A stretch of 64,000 nt of DNA, taken from Ancylostoma caninum. Lineage: Eukaryota > Nematoda > Chromadorea > Rhabditida > Ancylostomatidae. The translations under genes were made by a program, and so were the position numbers. The notes under the pieces are model-generated. The model made no database searches. It was not told the DNA's origin and saw nothing but the letters and a program-made list of their open reading frames with translations. Location: assembly GCA_037903475.1 (NCBI GenBank), contig JBAJFG010000096.1:1054001-1118000 (forward strand). Reading direction: 5' to 3'. Each line of letters begins with the position of its first letter. Positions within the stretch are counted from its first letter, which is position 1. Shown in pieces: positions 55,420 through 64,000 of the stretch.

Positions 55420-56693
55420 TTAGGTTGGTGCAAAAATAATGCGCGTTTTTCGCTGCTTCATCTTCGGTGCAGAGAACTTCCGGTGTTTCTCATCATCGGT
55501 ATGAGAAGTTGCATATGGTTTTGTAGCAAATTTCATGGCCTTTTCAAACATCTCATGCGTTTTGAGCGAAGTTCATGTTTTCGGTGAATTTTCAGTTGTG
55601 GAAGGAAAGGCGCCAAAGCAAGTTTTTTGCCAAACTCACTTCAGCGAGCTAAAACTCGCCAGCATTCCAGCAGGAACCGCTCGGAATACTACCATAGTTT
55701 TGGCGAAGGGAGTGTGGGCGAATGCATTCCGCCAAGCTGCTTCCGGATTTTTCGGCTTGGTGTGCCTTGCTTCGAGATTGAGGGATGTCGCATAGATCTT
55801 CCTGGGGCTTGCGATCCCCAATTGATGACAACTATCGAGGAGCATTCATCCAAAACAACATATTTGGTTTCGTAGAACATCACCGGTAGTTGTTGTCAGA
55901 TCATCCCTTCCCTCAATAAAAATGGGAGGACGAAAAAGCACGACGAGTTGATGTCGCGCATACTGAACGAGTACCACATTGATCTTCGATGAGAGGTCTG
56001 CTTCGCGCCTTTGCAGTGAAAGAATTGCAACCAAACAGTCGGTCGCTTAGTAATTAAATGTGAAGAATAGACCCTCTTCGACAAAATGAGGTGCCTCGCT
56101 GAATAGTTGGACGAGGAAGATGCACCGAAACACTCCCAGAAACCGAAGCAACACCAAAATAGTTCACGGCGAATTTGTGGTGACTTGCTGCAAGAATTGC
56201 TCACTGCAGCTCATTCATTCTTCCTAATCTGGTAAGTGGTTTCACGAGGTAAATAAAATAAATTAGAAACTTGACTGTGTGGCCCCAGCATTGCTTAATA
56301 AAATGGATTCTTCACTCCTATACGGCACCGTCCAGGCACACCCTGCACGACAGATTCTTCACAGGTTGGAGCAACTGAGCTAGGAAGCTCGGACTCCTAC
56401 ATCATAATCAGCAAACTTCTCGCTCACCTACTACCACTTCTCCGAGAACCAGGACGACTTCTTCTGTGAGAACTCTCTCGAAGACTAAAATGATACCAAA
56501 ACTGCCCTCCGGAAGTTCGTCGATTCTAGAAGGTCCTGTCAGAATTGCACGGTAGTCGGAGAACGTCTATCTTATTGCTGAAGACTTGCGAATTAAAACG
56601 GTTCTAAGCCTTTTAAAAAGATCGATTTTGAACGGAGTTATGAGGTTTGGAACCAAACGCATGCAAACGCGCATTATTTTTGCACCAACCTAA
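55420..56693 (+). mobile_element. Mariner-like transposon with perfect termini and decayed transposase
   Basis: The inverted ends start TTAGGTTGGTGCAAAAATAA and stay identical for about 29 bp, with TA at 55,418-55,419 and 56,694-56,695. The 1.27-kb length is normal for mariner. Plus-strand frames, much broken, keep transposase traces: LAEWLDEEDAPKH-like sequence at about 56,100-56,140, a YYHFSENQDDFF segment at 56,430, and ALRKFVDSRR at 56,505. The perfect ends beside a ruined gene suggest it was moved in trans. Confidence 0.85.
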
Positions 56694-56741
56694 TATATGA
56701 TATCCCCGCCTCTTGACGCTATCTAACTGTTCTGCTCCGGC

Positions 56742-56928
56742 GCACATACACACATACACACATACACACATACACATATACACACATACACACATACACA
56801 TACACACACATACACGCATACACATGCACACATACACACATACACACACATACACGCATACACACATACACACATACACACATACAGACACACATACACA
56901 CATACACACATATACACACATACACCAG
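56742..56928. repeat. (CACATA)n microsatellite
   Basis: CA/TA-rich hexamer-like repeat; the Cys-Val and His-Thr frames are artefacts. Confidence 0.95.
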
Positions 56929-57284
56929 GGATGAGCGGATTGTCCGTATCCGGTTGTCCCTGGTGTATATGTGTATATGTGCCGTTTTGCCGTTATCCGT
57001 AGGTTTTGGCCTATCCGTTATCCGCACCGTTATCCGGGCTTCCCGGCGCCGGGGATACGGTGCGGACCGAAAATAGTAGCTTCATTTCGCACGTTCTCAA
57101 CAGAGGATATCCTCCATTTCAAGAAGTACAGAATGGCCAAAAATGACCCGTTCATTAACTCTGATAACCGTGCAGCACGAGCACGGCCCGAAAGGCGTAA
57201 TTGTTCGAGTAAAAACCCTAGCAGCAACGAAAAATAGCAGAATAATGAATCTTATGGTTACCTTCGAGATCTTGAGCACATCTT
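56929..57284. other. Unassigned stretch with CCGTTATCCG repeats
   Basis: GGTTATCCG-type motifs repeat at 56,940-57,050 (GTCCGTATCCGG, CCGTTATCCG). No gene recognised. It could be the 3' untranslated end of the Penelope-like element next to it. Confidence 0.35.
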
Positions 57285-57508
57285 CTAGTGATAGCTTCCG
57301 CAAGTGCCCTCAGAAGGGTTTGACTTTATCAAATTTGAGTCCAAGACATTGACACATATGTTCAAAATTGATTCACTTAGGCCAATATCGGGCTGAGACT
57401 TTGTTTGACATTTCCTCGCGCATACGCTGCTAACGTTCCCCATACCAGCTACAACATTGTAACCGGGTTTGTACCAAAGGTTCAGTGTGTTCAAGATTAT
57501 AGAAACCA

Positions 57509-58047
57509 ACTCTTGGTTTCATATTGGGAGAGGTTGGTTTTCTCTATACAAAGTAAAGGATGGTAAATTTCTTTGAGACTATTTTCAAAGCCAAGTGCAT
57601 CGTTTGAAATGTGTAGGATGTCATCAATGTACCTGTAAGTGCCATTATAGAAACCAACTCTCCTATTACCTTCAGTATTAAGTTTACTTCTAATGAATTC
57701 ATACTCCATATAGTAGGCTAAAGTGAGGTCCGCTAGTTGTGGAATGCATGACGCACCCTGCGGTATACCCCTAACTTGCTTATATATAAGACCTCCGTAG
57801 TAGACATAGCTGGAATCAAGTAAAGAATCTATCATATAAATTATGTCTTCCTTTCTAAAGTAATTGCCTCTACTACCTTCGTGACTTGTATAGTTAATCT
57901 TATTATTAATAACTCTGATGTAATTGTACTCTTTCATGCAAAGTATCACTAGCTTCCTAAGGTTCTCCCTAATGACTGCATGTGGTAGGCTGGTGAAAAG
58001 GCTGGTGAAATCCGCTGAGTATAGCTGTTTCCCGTTATTTATGTACA
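57509..58047 (-). pseudogene. Penelope-like RT, palm part
   Basis: The frame starts right at the Helitron border. It contains motif A SADFTSLFTSLP (about 58,010), motif B RGIPQGASCIPQLADL (about 57,750), motif C YRYIDDILH (about 57,625) and IEKTNLS. All three catalytic aspartates are present. After SWFL a frameshift leads into 57,285-57,509, which has NVVAGMGN and a few cysteines. Confidence 0.85.
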
Positions 58048-59742
58048 CTAGCCCCCCTTCGGGACGCTAGAAAGTGGGGTGGGGCAGCCACTTGGGACAT
58101 GTGCAAACGCTTCACACTTGCCAAATCTCTAGAAAATTGATAAAGAAGCAGAACCAATCTTCCAATGGGCCCAAACATGAAGTCCTTCTTATGAGTTGAG
58201 TATGAGCATGAGGAGTTCGTTCTCCGTCGTATGGCGTATTCGTGCGTATTCCTCACTACCGGGCTAACGCAGACGCGTTCTCCATCGGCGGAACTGTATC
58301 CTGCCGTTCCCCACACTATTGGACAAGGCAAAATCGTATCCGAGTGTTTTCCAGACTACTGGGCCGCAGCGGGCCCTTCCTTCCAGAGCGCCCGTATTCT
58401 GGCGCCTTCCTCACAGTTAGTGCAAGCCGGATCCGTTCTCCAGGGGCGGGTTTGCATCCTGGCATTCTCAACTATCGGACTTGAGTGAACCCGTATCCTG
58501 ACGTTCTCCACACCATTATGCTACGACGGGTCCTTCCTCCATCGGTGGACCCGTATCCCGGCGTCCCCCACACCACTGGGCCACGGGGGCCCTTTTGACC
58601 CGTTCTGACGTCCTTCACACCACTGGACCACAGTGGGCCCTTTCTCCATCGGTGGACCTGGATCTCGGTGTCCCCCGCACCGTTGGGCCACGGCGGGCCT
58701 TTTCTCCATCGGTGGACCGGTATCCTGGCGTCCCCCGCACCCTTGGGCCCGTCGGGCCCTTTCTTCATCGATGGAACTGTGTCATGGCGTTCCCCACAGC
58801 ACTGGGCCATGGCGGGCCCTTTCTCCATCGGTGGACCTGTGTCATGGCGTTGCCCACAGCACTGGGCCATGGCGGGCCCTTTCTCCATCGCTGGACCCGT
58901 GTCATGGCGTTCACCACAGCACTGGGCCATGGCGGGCCTTTTCTCCATCGGTGGACCGGTATCCTGGCGTCCGCCACACGACTGGGCCAAGGGGGACCCT
59001 TTCTTCATCGGTGGACCCGCATCCTGGCGTCCCCCGCACCATTGGGCCCTGTCGGGCCTTTTCTCCATCGCTGGACCCGTGTCATGGCGTTCCCCACAGC
59101 ACTGGGCCACGGCGGGCCTTTTCTCCATCGGTGGACCGGTATCCTGGCGTCCGCCAGACGACTGGGCCACGGGGGACCCTTTCTCATCGCTGGTCCCGTA
59201 TCCGTATATAGTTGATTGGATACACAATGTCATGCCTTCATATTCATAGGCTTTTACTCTTTGTTAGAGCAGAAGCTTTCTCGAAACGAACGGATGTCGT
59301 GACTACACAATCGCTGCGAGAATTCAGCAGTGGATGCGAAAGTAGCATCCACCAGACGAGGCGACCGCGTAGGTCCAGCCTCCCCGAAGCTTTCGAGACG
59401 CGGCAGCTCTCATGGCACGCGTCCATTTCTTCCTGCGAGTGCACAAAGCGTCGCAACAGTGGAAGGCTGGTTTTCCTGCTGCGTACATTGTGCAGCCTGA
59501 AAGCTCGTAAACACTCCCTCACTCCTATGCGGTGAGACCGCCAGCGAAGGTGATGAAATCACCATCCCGTGCATGCGGGAGAGCCAGCAGTGACGAAATT
59601 GCGGGTCCCGAAGCGAACGTGTCTGCGTCCATGGAAATCGGCCATTTCGCCACACAGTCTGCGCCTCAAGATTGCGGTGTCTATGAGCGCCGCCCCGTAT
59701 CTCTAACCGCTCTAGCCCCCTTACGGCGCTTTGTTTAATAGA
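58048..59742 (-). mobile_element. Helitron family B, full-length, inserted in the Penelope RT
   Basis: The minus-strand 5' end TCTATTAAACAAAGCGCC comes after host GACA, and the 3' end CCCGAAGGGGGGCTAG before host TGTAC. A hairpin CCC-GAA-GGG precedes the CTAG. Insertion is between A and T. Inside, from the 5' end, there is a conserved ~450-bp part, a 60-bp minisatellite, and a 3' part with CCACCCCACTTTCTAGCG. 1,695 bp, no Rep/helicase. Confidence 0.92.
58500..59190. repeat. 60-bp minisatellite, about 12 units
   Basis: Unit: GGGCCCTTTCTCCATCGGTG, GACCTGTGTCATGGCGTTGC, CCACAGCACTGGGCCATGGC. The unit length is a multiple of three and lacks stops in several frames, which gives open frames of 190-253 codons on both strands (rich in Gly, Pro and Trp). 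These are repeat artefacts; no start context, splice site or single preferred frame is seen. Confidence 0.95.
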
Positions 59743-60127
59743 TGTCCTTAATGACTTCAGTGCTATTTCCAACCGCCCAAGAATGTTTTACCCCCGTCCT
59801 TTCCTTTATAACTTCGCAATAATTCATCAAGTGTTGCCAAATGTGCGAAAGGATGATCTGCAGAGTAGTAGCTAGTGGTTTGAGGGTACTCCTCTTAGCA
59901 CCAGTGATGACACGAAGTTTGATAGGGGTCTTGTGCATTTTTGGTATCCCATATATTCTCGGTATGCTTTCTAATCTTCCTTCTTGTTTAATGTTCAACC
60001 CACTAATTATTCTATAATGTATTTCCTTGATATCATTCTCTTGTAATAAAGTCACAACATAAGTACTACCGTCCATATCGGCATACTCTATTTCTTTCTT
60101 AAGCATTTTGATATATAATTTCAACAA
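59743..60127 (-). pseudogene. Penelope-like RT, fingers part
   Basis: The frame reads YIKMLKKEIEY, RIYGIPKMHKTPIKLRVITG and NSTEVIKD before the Helitron border. YGxPKxHK with a following R is the conserved RT1/RT2 region of Penelope-like elements. Taking out the Helitron rejoins this frame with the one at 58,047 without a shift. Confidence 0.82.
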
Positions 60128-60664
60128 GATGGTTTGTCCACTGGTGTGATTACAAAATGTCTCTGAAGTTCTTTTAATGAATCTACATTATATTCATCTT
60201 CCTTGACTTTTTGTGGATCATATAAGTTAAACAATTTGGGTTTAATGCGCTTAAATACATAGTTTCGAATAACTTGTGGTAAGTTCTGTCCCAGAGGTCT
60301 GCTAGCTCTAAATCTAGCGAGACTCTTACCTACAAACTCTGTAGTAGCCCTATGTACTTCATCCCTTATCTCTTTCTTACTTATGCTGGTACGCACTCTA
60401 TACTTGGTGCCTTTACTAAAAAGATTTCAAAGATTGATGTCTCTAACTATATCTAGATTTCCTGTGCATATATTATTGTGGTGTATATCAATAAAATCGG
60501 CGCGCCTTTCACAGATACACTCTCTATTTTCTATATCACAGGCTAAGGCTTCTAAGAAATTTATTGTAGTTGAAAAGTTTGAGGCATATAGGAGGATTAG
60601 TTTTGTTCGCTTTTCTAACTTTAAGATCATTTACAGATGGATGATCATGACTTATAATAACGGG
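60121..60664 (-). pseudogene. Penelope-like element, N-terminal part with CxC motif
   Basis: Two frames cover SHDHPSVNDLKVRKANK, CICERRADFIDIHHN, TGNLDIVRD, then FVGKSLARFR and HFVITPVDKPSC. The CxC followed by a histidine-rich patch and TGxL is a feature of the N-terminal region in some Penelope-like clades. VDKP corresponds to the conserved aspartate-lysine of the RT fingers. Frames change near 60,400 and 60,125. Confidence 0.6.
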
Positions 60665-60879
60665 CTTAGTCTGTTTTGATGTCTGTCTGTATGTATGTGT
60701 GTCATACCGTTACGAAATTCTACAATTGGTCAGTGATCGTGATTGTGAGATCATATAAAAGCCTAGGAATGGGTGTGGTATGGTTGAGTGGGATAGGGAT
60801 GAGATCGAGGAGAAGGTTGGACAATGTGCAATGGGTCCGTCAATGGAGCCAATACAGAAGGGCTGCGCCAAAAATGGTT
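60665..60879. other. Short unassigned segment
   Basis: Starts TCTGTCTGTATGTATG, vaguely like a Helitron 5' end, and leads into the 50-bp minisatellite. No firm assignment. Confidence 0.3.
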
Positions 60880-61335
60880 GGACGAGTCCAACGCTGTGGT
60901 AAAGCCCCGCCGGCGCCCAAAAGTGGGGGAGACGGGTCCACCACTGTGATAAGGGTGCGCCGGAGCCCAGAAGTGGGGGAGATGGGTCCACCACTGTGTA
61001 GAAGTGGGAGAGATGGGTCCACCACTGTGATAAGGGCACGCCGGCGCCCAAATTGGGAGAGACGGGTCCACCACTGTGATAAGGGTGCGCCGGAGCCCAG
61101 AAGTGGGGGAGATGGGTCCACCACTGTGTAGAAGTGGGAGAGATGGGTCCACCACTGTGATAAGGGTGCGCCGGCGTCCAAAAGTGGGAGAGACGGGTCC
61201 ACCACTGTGATAAGGGTGCGCCGGCGCCCAGAAGTGAGGGAGATGGGTCCACCCCTGTGATAAGGGTGCGCCGGCGCCCAAAGGTGGGAAAACGCATGAC
61301 GGTCCAGCGTTGTGATAAGGGCGCCCGCGTCCAGA
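60880..61335. repeat. 50-bp minisatellite
   Basis: About nine units of GGGTCCACCACTGTGATAAG, GGTGCGCCGGAGCCCAGAAG, TGGGGGAGAT, with a shortened 31-base variant occurring twice (from about 60,984 and 61,113). It is unrelated in sequence to the 60-bp Helitron B unit. The 150-213 codon frames on both strands are artefacts. Confidence 0.95.
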
Positions 61336-61790
61336 AAAGGAAGTTCGCCACGGCCTAGGTAAATTTCTTCATGAATGGTGCCCTGGCACCCGTTCCGGCT
61401 ATTCCTTCCACCTATATGACCTGGGTGCACGTTATTCTAATCCGTATTCCCCTCCTCATTCCAGTCCATTTGTACCTGAATCGATCCCACCCCTCACTCT
61501 ATTTTTATACATGGGCAGACCCTTATCATTTGAGTTACCACAACAACATGCTAGAGATAGATTATTTCAGGAGAGCATTTCCACTGAATCGGCTACGTCC
61601 AATTAGCAACGGCCTCTAGGGCCAATCAAAAGAAATTACTTCTCCCACATGGAGGAAGGCTACCGCTCACGCGATCGAGAGCTTTCCAAAAGTCGATGGA
61701 CCTACTCGGGAGGATTCAGGATCTACTAAATCTGTCCACCTTTTTGCTGCATCGTATGCGGAGTATGCGAGCGAAGCGAGCATCAACAAA
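61336..61790. other. Unassigned stretch
   Basis: No gene or termini recognised. Confidence 0.4.
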
Positions 61791-61791
61791 A

Positions 61792-61825
61792 GTCTGGAGG
61801 TCCGGCGTTAGCCGGACGGCCAGAC
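61792..61825. repeat. GC-rich hairpin GTCTGG..CCAGAC
   Basis: GTCTGGAGGTCCGGC, GTTA, GCCGGACGGCCAGAC forms a near-perfect stem with a four-base loop. It is preceded by TGCGAGCGAAGCGAGCATC, another small hairpin. It may be the end of an element containing the 50-bp array; unproven. Confidence 0.55.
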
Positions 61826-61977
61826 CGGTTTGATATATAACTCGCTAAGATTCACATTACTTTCGTACTGTTGAAAATTTTGTTCAGCTTTATTCGATAC
61901 ATTATATCGCCTTTATATTGAATACGTACAACACTATCCTCCTCCTCGGCTAGGGCAAGCCTCTTCATCGCTGGGGA

Positions 61978-62043
61978 ATGTCTCTGCCCAGGAGAGCCGC
62001 GCCGCGGTCCCAACCCTTGTCTGCGTACATTTGGAGTTCGTAA
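61978..62043. mobile_element. Half copy of the ACTCCAAACG-type MITE
   Basis: CTCTGCCCAGGAGAGCCGCG, CCGCGGTCC, TTGTCTGCGTAC, ATTTGGAGTT matches the right arm of the element at 25,378-25,536. The maT transposon begins nine bases later. Confidence 0.6.
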
Positions 62044-62051
62044 TACATATA

Positions 62052-63331
62052 CAGGGTGGCGAAAAAATACGTGCGCGTCATATTTTACTGTTTTATTTAT
62101 TGTATGAAGAGTTCGTGGATTCGTTTCCTTTCTCAAATATTTATCTGTTCCTTATTATTGGTTTTTAGGGAAAGAAATCGTTTTCCAAGCGATGGCGAAG
62201 GTGTGCCCATGCCGAGAGGCAATTGCACGGTTGGCAGATAGTGGTATGAAGAACTCAGCAATCTCTTCGAAGCTCGGAGTCCCCCTGAGAACCGTCCAGA
62301 AGGTTGTAAAGCAATGGAAAGAGGAAGGACACGTTCAGCCCAAACCCAGAAGTGGACGAAAGCGGACTGTCAACACCCGACGGATGCGTGGGATTATCAA
62401 GAAAAGAATTGACCGAAAAGATGATCTGAGTTTGAACCAGATGGCTAAGCAGCTGAACATTTCACGCAAATCTGTCCAAATGATAGTGAAACATGAGCTT
62501 GGGCTTTGGAGTTATCGGCTGCTCAACGGCCAAGCTCTTACCGATCAAGCCAAGCTAACTCGGAAGGAGAAATGCAAGAAATTGCGGGAGTTCTTCACGG
62601 TGCGCCGCATTGAGGACGTCCTCTGGTCGGACGAGAAAGTTTTCACCGTTGAAGTGGGTAAAAATTCCCAGAATCACCGCCAACTTATTAGCCCGGATCT
62701 GAGGAACAACCGCAAGAGAAAAGTTGCCACAAAAAGCCTTTTTCCTGAAAGTTTGATGGTTTGGGGCGGTATCAGTGCGACGAGCAAGACGTCTCTAATT
62801 TTTATCGATAAAATTATAAAAATTAATGCAAAGGCTACCAGGAAGAGATCCTCGAGAAAGAAGTGGTACCCTGGAAGCAAGAGCATCCCAACTTTATCTT
62901 TCAACAGGACTGGGCTCCATCCCATGGGGCCAAAACAACGATCCAGTTCCTGGAGGCGAAGATTGGCTCTTTTTTGACGAAGGATCTGTGGCCTTCCAAT
63001 AGCCCGGATCTGAACCCATTGGACTTTTCGGTCTGGGGCTTTATGGAAGAGCAACTCAGGAGTCGAAATGTGAAGAACCTGGAGAATTTGCGAAGAGAAT
63101 TGACCAAAATTTGGAACGATCTGGACGTTGACTACTTGCGCCGCACCGTCGAATCCATGAAGAAGCGAATTGATGCCTGCATCAAAGCTGAAGGAGGACA
63201 CTTTGAAAATCTTTTGTAATTATGAAATGTTGGCCCTTGTTGTTGTAAATAAATAATTTTCTTCTGATGTTTGTCGGCGAAGAATAAAATTAGAACGCTT
63301 TCTATGGCGCACGTATTTTTTCGCCACCCTG
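62052..63331 (+). mobile_element. maT-type (DD37D) Tc1/mariner transposon
   Basis: 1,280 bp with perfect 25-bp inverted ends starting CAGGGTGGCGAAAAAATACG, flanked by TA at 62,050-62,051 and 63,332-63,333. It carries one transposase gene. Perfect ends and a nearly open gene make this the youngest-looking DNA transposon here. Confidence 0.93.
62192..63219 (+). pseudogene. DD37D transposase with a single frameshift
   Basis: From ATG 62,192 the frame carries a helix-turn-helix (NSAISSKLGVPLRTVQKVVK), a basic linker PKPRSGRKRTV, a second helix-turn-helix NQMAKQLNISRKSVQMIV, and the first catalytic aspartate in WSDEKVF. GGI follows as MVWGGIS. A one-base deletion near 62,835 shifts the frame. From there the second aspartate FQQDWAPSHGA and the third, SPDLNPLDFSVWG, follow with 37 residues between, hence DD37D. 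The full protein would be about 342 residues, the normal size. The gene is inactive only by that one shift, as far as I can see. Confidence 0.9.
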
Positions 63332-63332
63332 T

Positions 63333-63393
63333 ACACACATACATACGCACATACATACACACATACACACGCACATACACACATTTACACATT
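63333..63393. repeat. (ACACATACATAC)n microsatellite
   Basis: Short CA/TA run directly beside the transposon's right TA. Confidence 0.9.
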
Positions 63394-63555
63394 CTATCAG
63401 ATTGTAGGGAAAGTTCCCGCGGTTTTTCAAAGTGTGCTTTTTTCAACCCCACGTTGAATTGCAGCAACCCATCTTTTGTATATATAAGGAGGTCAAGTAT
63501 GTGCTAGTTTATTACATCATTATCTGGGAACTCTTGTCCAATTCCTCCCTGAAAT

Positions 63556-64000
63556 ATGGAATTCTCAAAGCAGAACATTTGCGATCTTTTAGTATACGGC
63601 TTCAAGTCTGGTGAATCAGCAAACGTATCCAGACGCCGTATTAACGCTGTTCGGTACAGCATCCGAACGCACTGCTCAAGATTGGTCCAGACGCCTTCGT
63701 GTTGGCGTCTCCAACCTCAATGTTTCCGCACTGTAACAGCGCGCATCCGGACTCGACCATGATCGATTGTGACAGCTGATGGATTCAGATACACGGCAAA
63801 CTAGTTGTGGTAGGACGCAAGTATTGATTGTTCACTTTATCACCCTCGCCGATCACCTGCGTCAGTTGGGCAAGGTGAAAAAATGATCACAGCGAGTGGT
63901 CATGATCTGAACATGTGCGTTCTGCAGCGACGTGGAGAGGTGCCTGTTGAATTGCCTCGTACAGGCGCATTTAGAACTCGCTGAAGTTCATCTTTACAGG
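63556..64000 (+). pseudogene. Mariner transposase N-terminal part, cut by the window end
   Basis: Starts MEFSKQNICDLLVYGFKSGE. After a frameshift it reads TASERTAQDW and RRLRVGVSNLNVSAL. After another shift come LMDSDTRQT and HLRQLGKVKK. These follow the order of the paired helix-turn-helix of mariner transposases. Several shifts and stops. The catalytic domain would lie beyond 64,000. Confidence 0.75.

Larger units (their letters stand above)
57285..60664 (-). mobile_element. Divergent Penelope-like element split by a Helitron
   Basis: On the minus strand, pieces of one reverse-transcriptase protein run from about 60,664 down to 57,285, interrupted by the Helitron at 58,048-59,742 and by two or three frame changes. 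A CxC motif (CICERRADF) precedes the RT and I see no GIY-YIG after it. This is the layout described for Naiad/Chlamys-type Penelope-like elements, in which the endonuclease is N-terminal. Upstream of 60,664 the DNA changes to a minisatellite, so an N-terminal endonuclease could not be confirmed. Confidence 0.65.

Noticed and set aside
58500..59190. CRISPR-like array
   Set aside because: Units are contiguous with no spacers, and the window is eukaryotic.
58472..59249. Open frames of 190-253 codons on both strands
   Set aside because: They are translations of a 60-bp tandem repeat lacking stops in several frames, with no favoured frame and no splice or start signal.
60710..61430. Frames of 151-213 codons on both strands
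   Set aside because: Translation of the 50-bp minisatellite.

Overview
The window is eukaryotic and almost certainly nematode DNA, most like a strongylid or hookworm-type parasite; the species is inferred, not proven. The grounds are a spliced DUF229-family gene with worm-style splice sites, nematode-type RTE, CR1-like, mariner and maT elements, Penelope-like elements, and very dense small inverted-repeat elements. Nothing bacterial, viral or CRISPR-like was seen.

The one host gene I can build with confidence lies on the plus strand from about 31,970 to 50,023. Eight exons encode the N-terminal part and the start of the catalytic domain of a DUF229 protein (alkaline phosphatase/sulfatase-like fold). 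Reading phases agree at all seven junctions, giving about 347 codons. Its introns are packed with mobile elements: inverted-repeat elements at 31,141-31,943, 35,700-36,960, 38,850-40,636 and 46,703-47,800, Helitron pieces, and a 2.1-kb palindrome at 42,625-44,755. The expected later catalytic exons were not found downstream. A possible membrane-anchor first exon lies at 20,070-20,343.

The rest is mobile DNA at many stages of decay. 1-14 kb: Helitrons, TTAA-flanked and palindromic small elements, and a CR1-like LINE. 14-23 kb: a mariner remnant, Helitron-derived tandem repeats and a GC-rich fold-back. 23.7-28.2 kb: a Penelope-like element with a perfect 16-bp target duplication, a mariner with an RTE inside it, and a large inverted-repeat element. 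50.7-56.7 kb: a second CR1-like LINE with a Helitron inside it, a full-length Helitron, and a mariner with perfect termini. 57-60.7 kb: a second, divergent Penelope-like element split by a Helitron. 62-64 kb: a DD37D (maT-type) transposon one frameshift from an open reading frame, and the start of another mariner.

Two non-autonomous Helitron families explain many of the tandem repeats. Family A starts TCTGTATATATAAAAG, ends with a hairpin and CTAG, and carries ~117-bp units rich in ATCGAT. Family B starts TCTATTAAACAAAGCGCC, ends with a hairpin and CTAG, and carries 60-bp GC-rich units. Both insert between A and T, and the host sequence can be read across two of the insertions.
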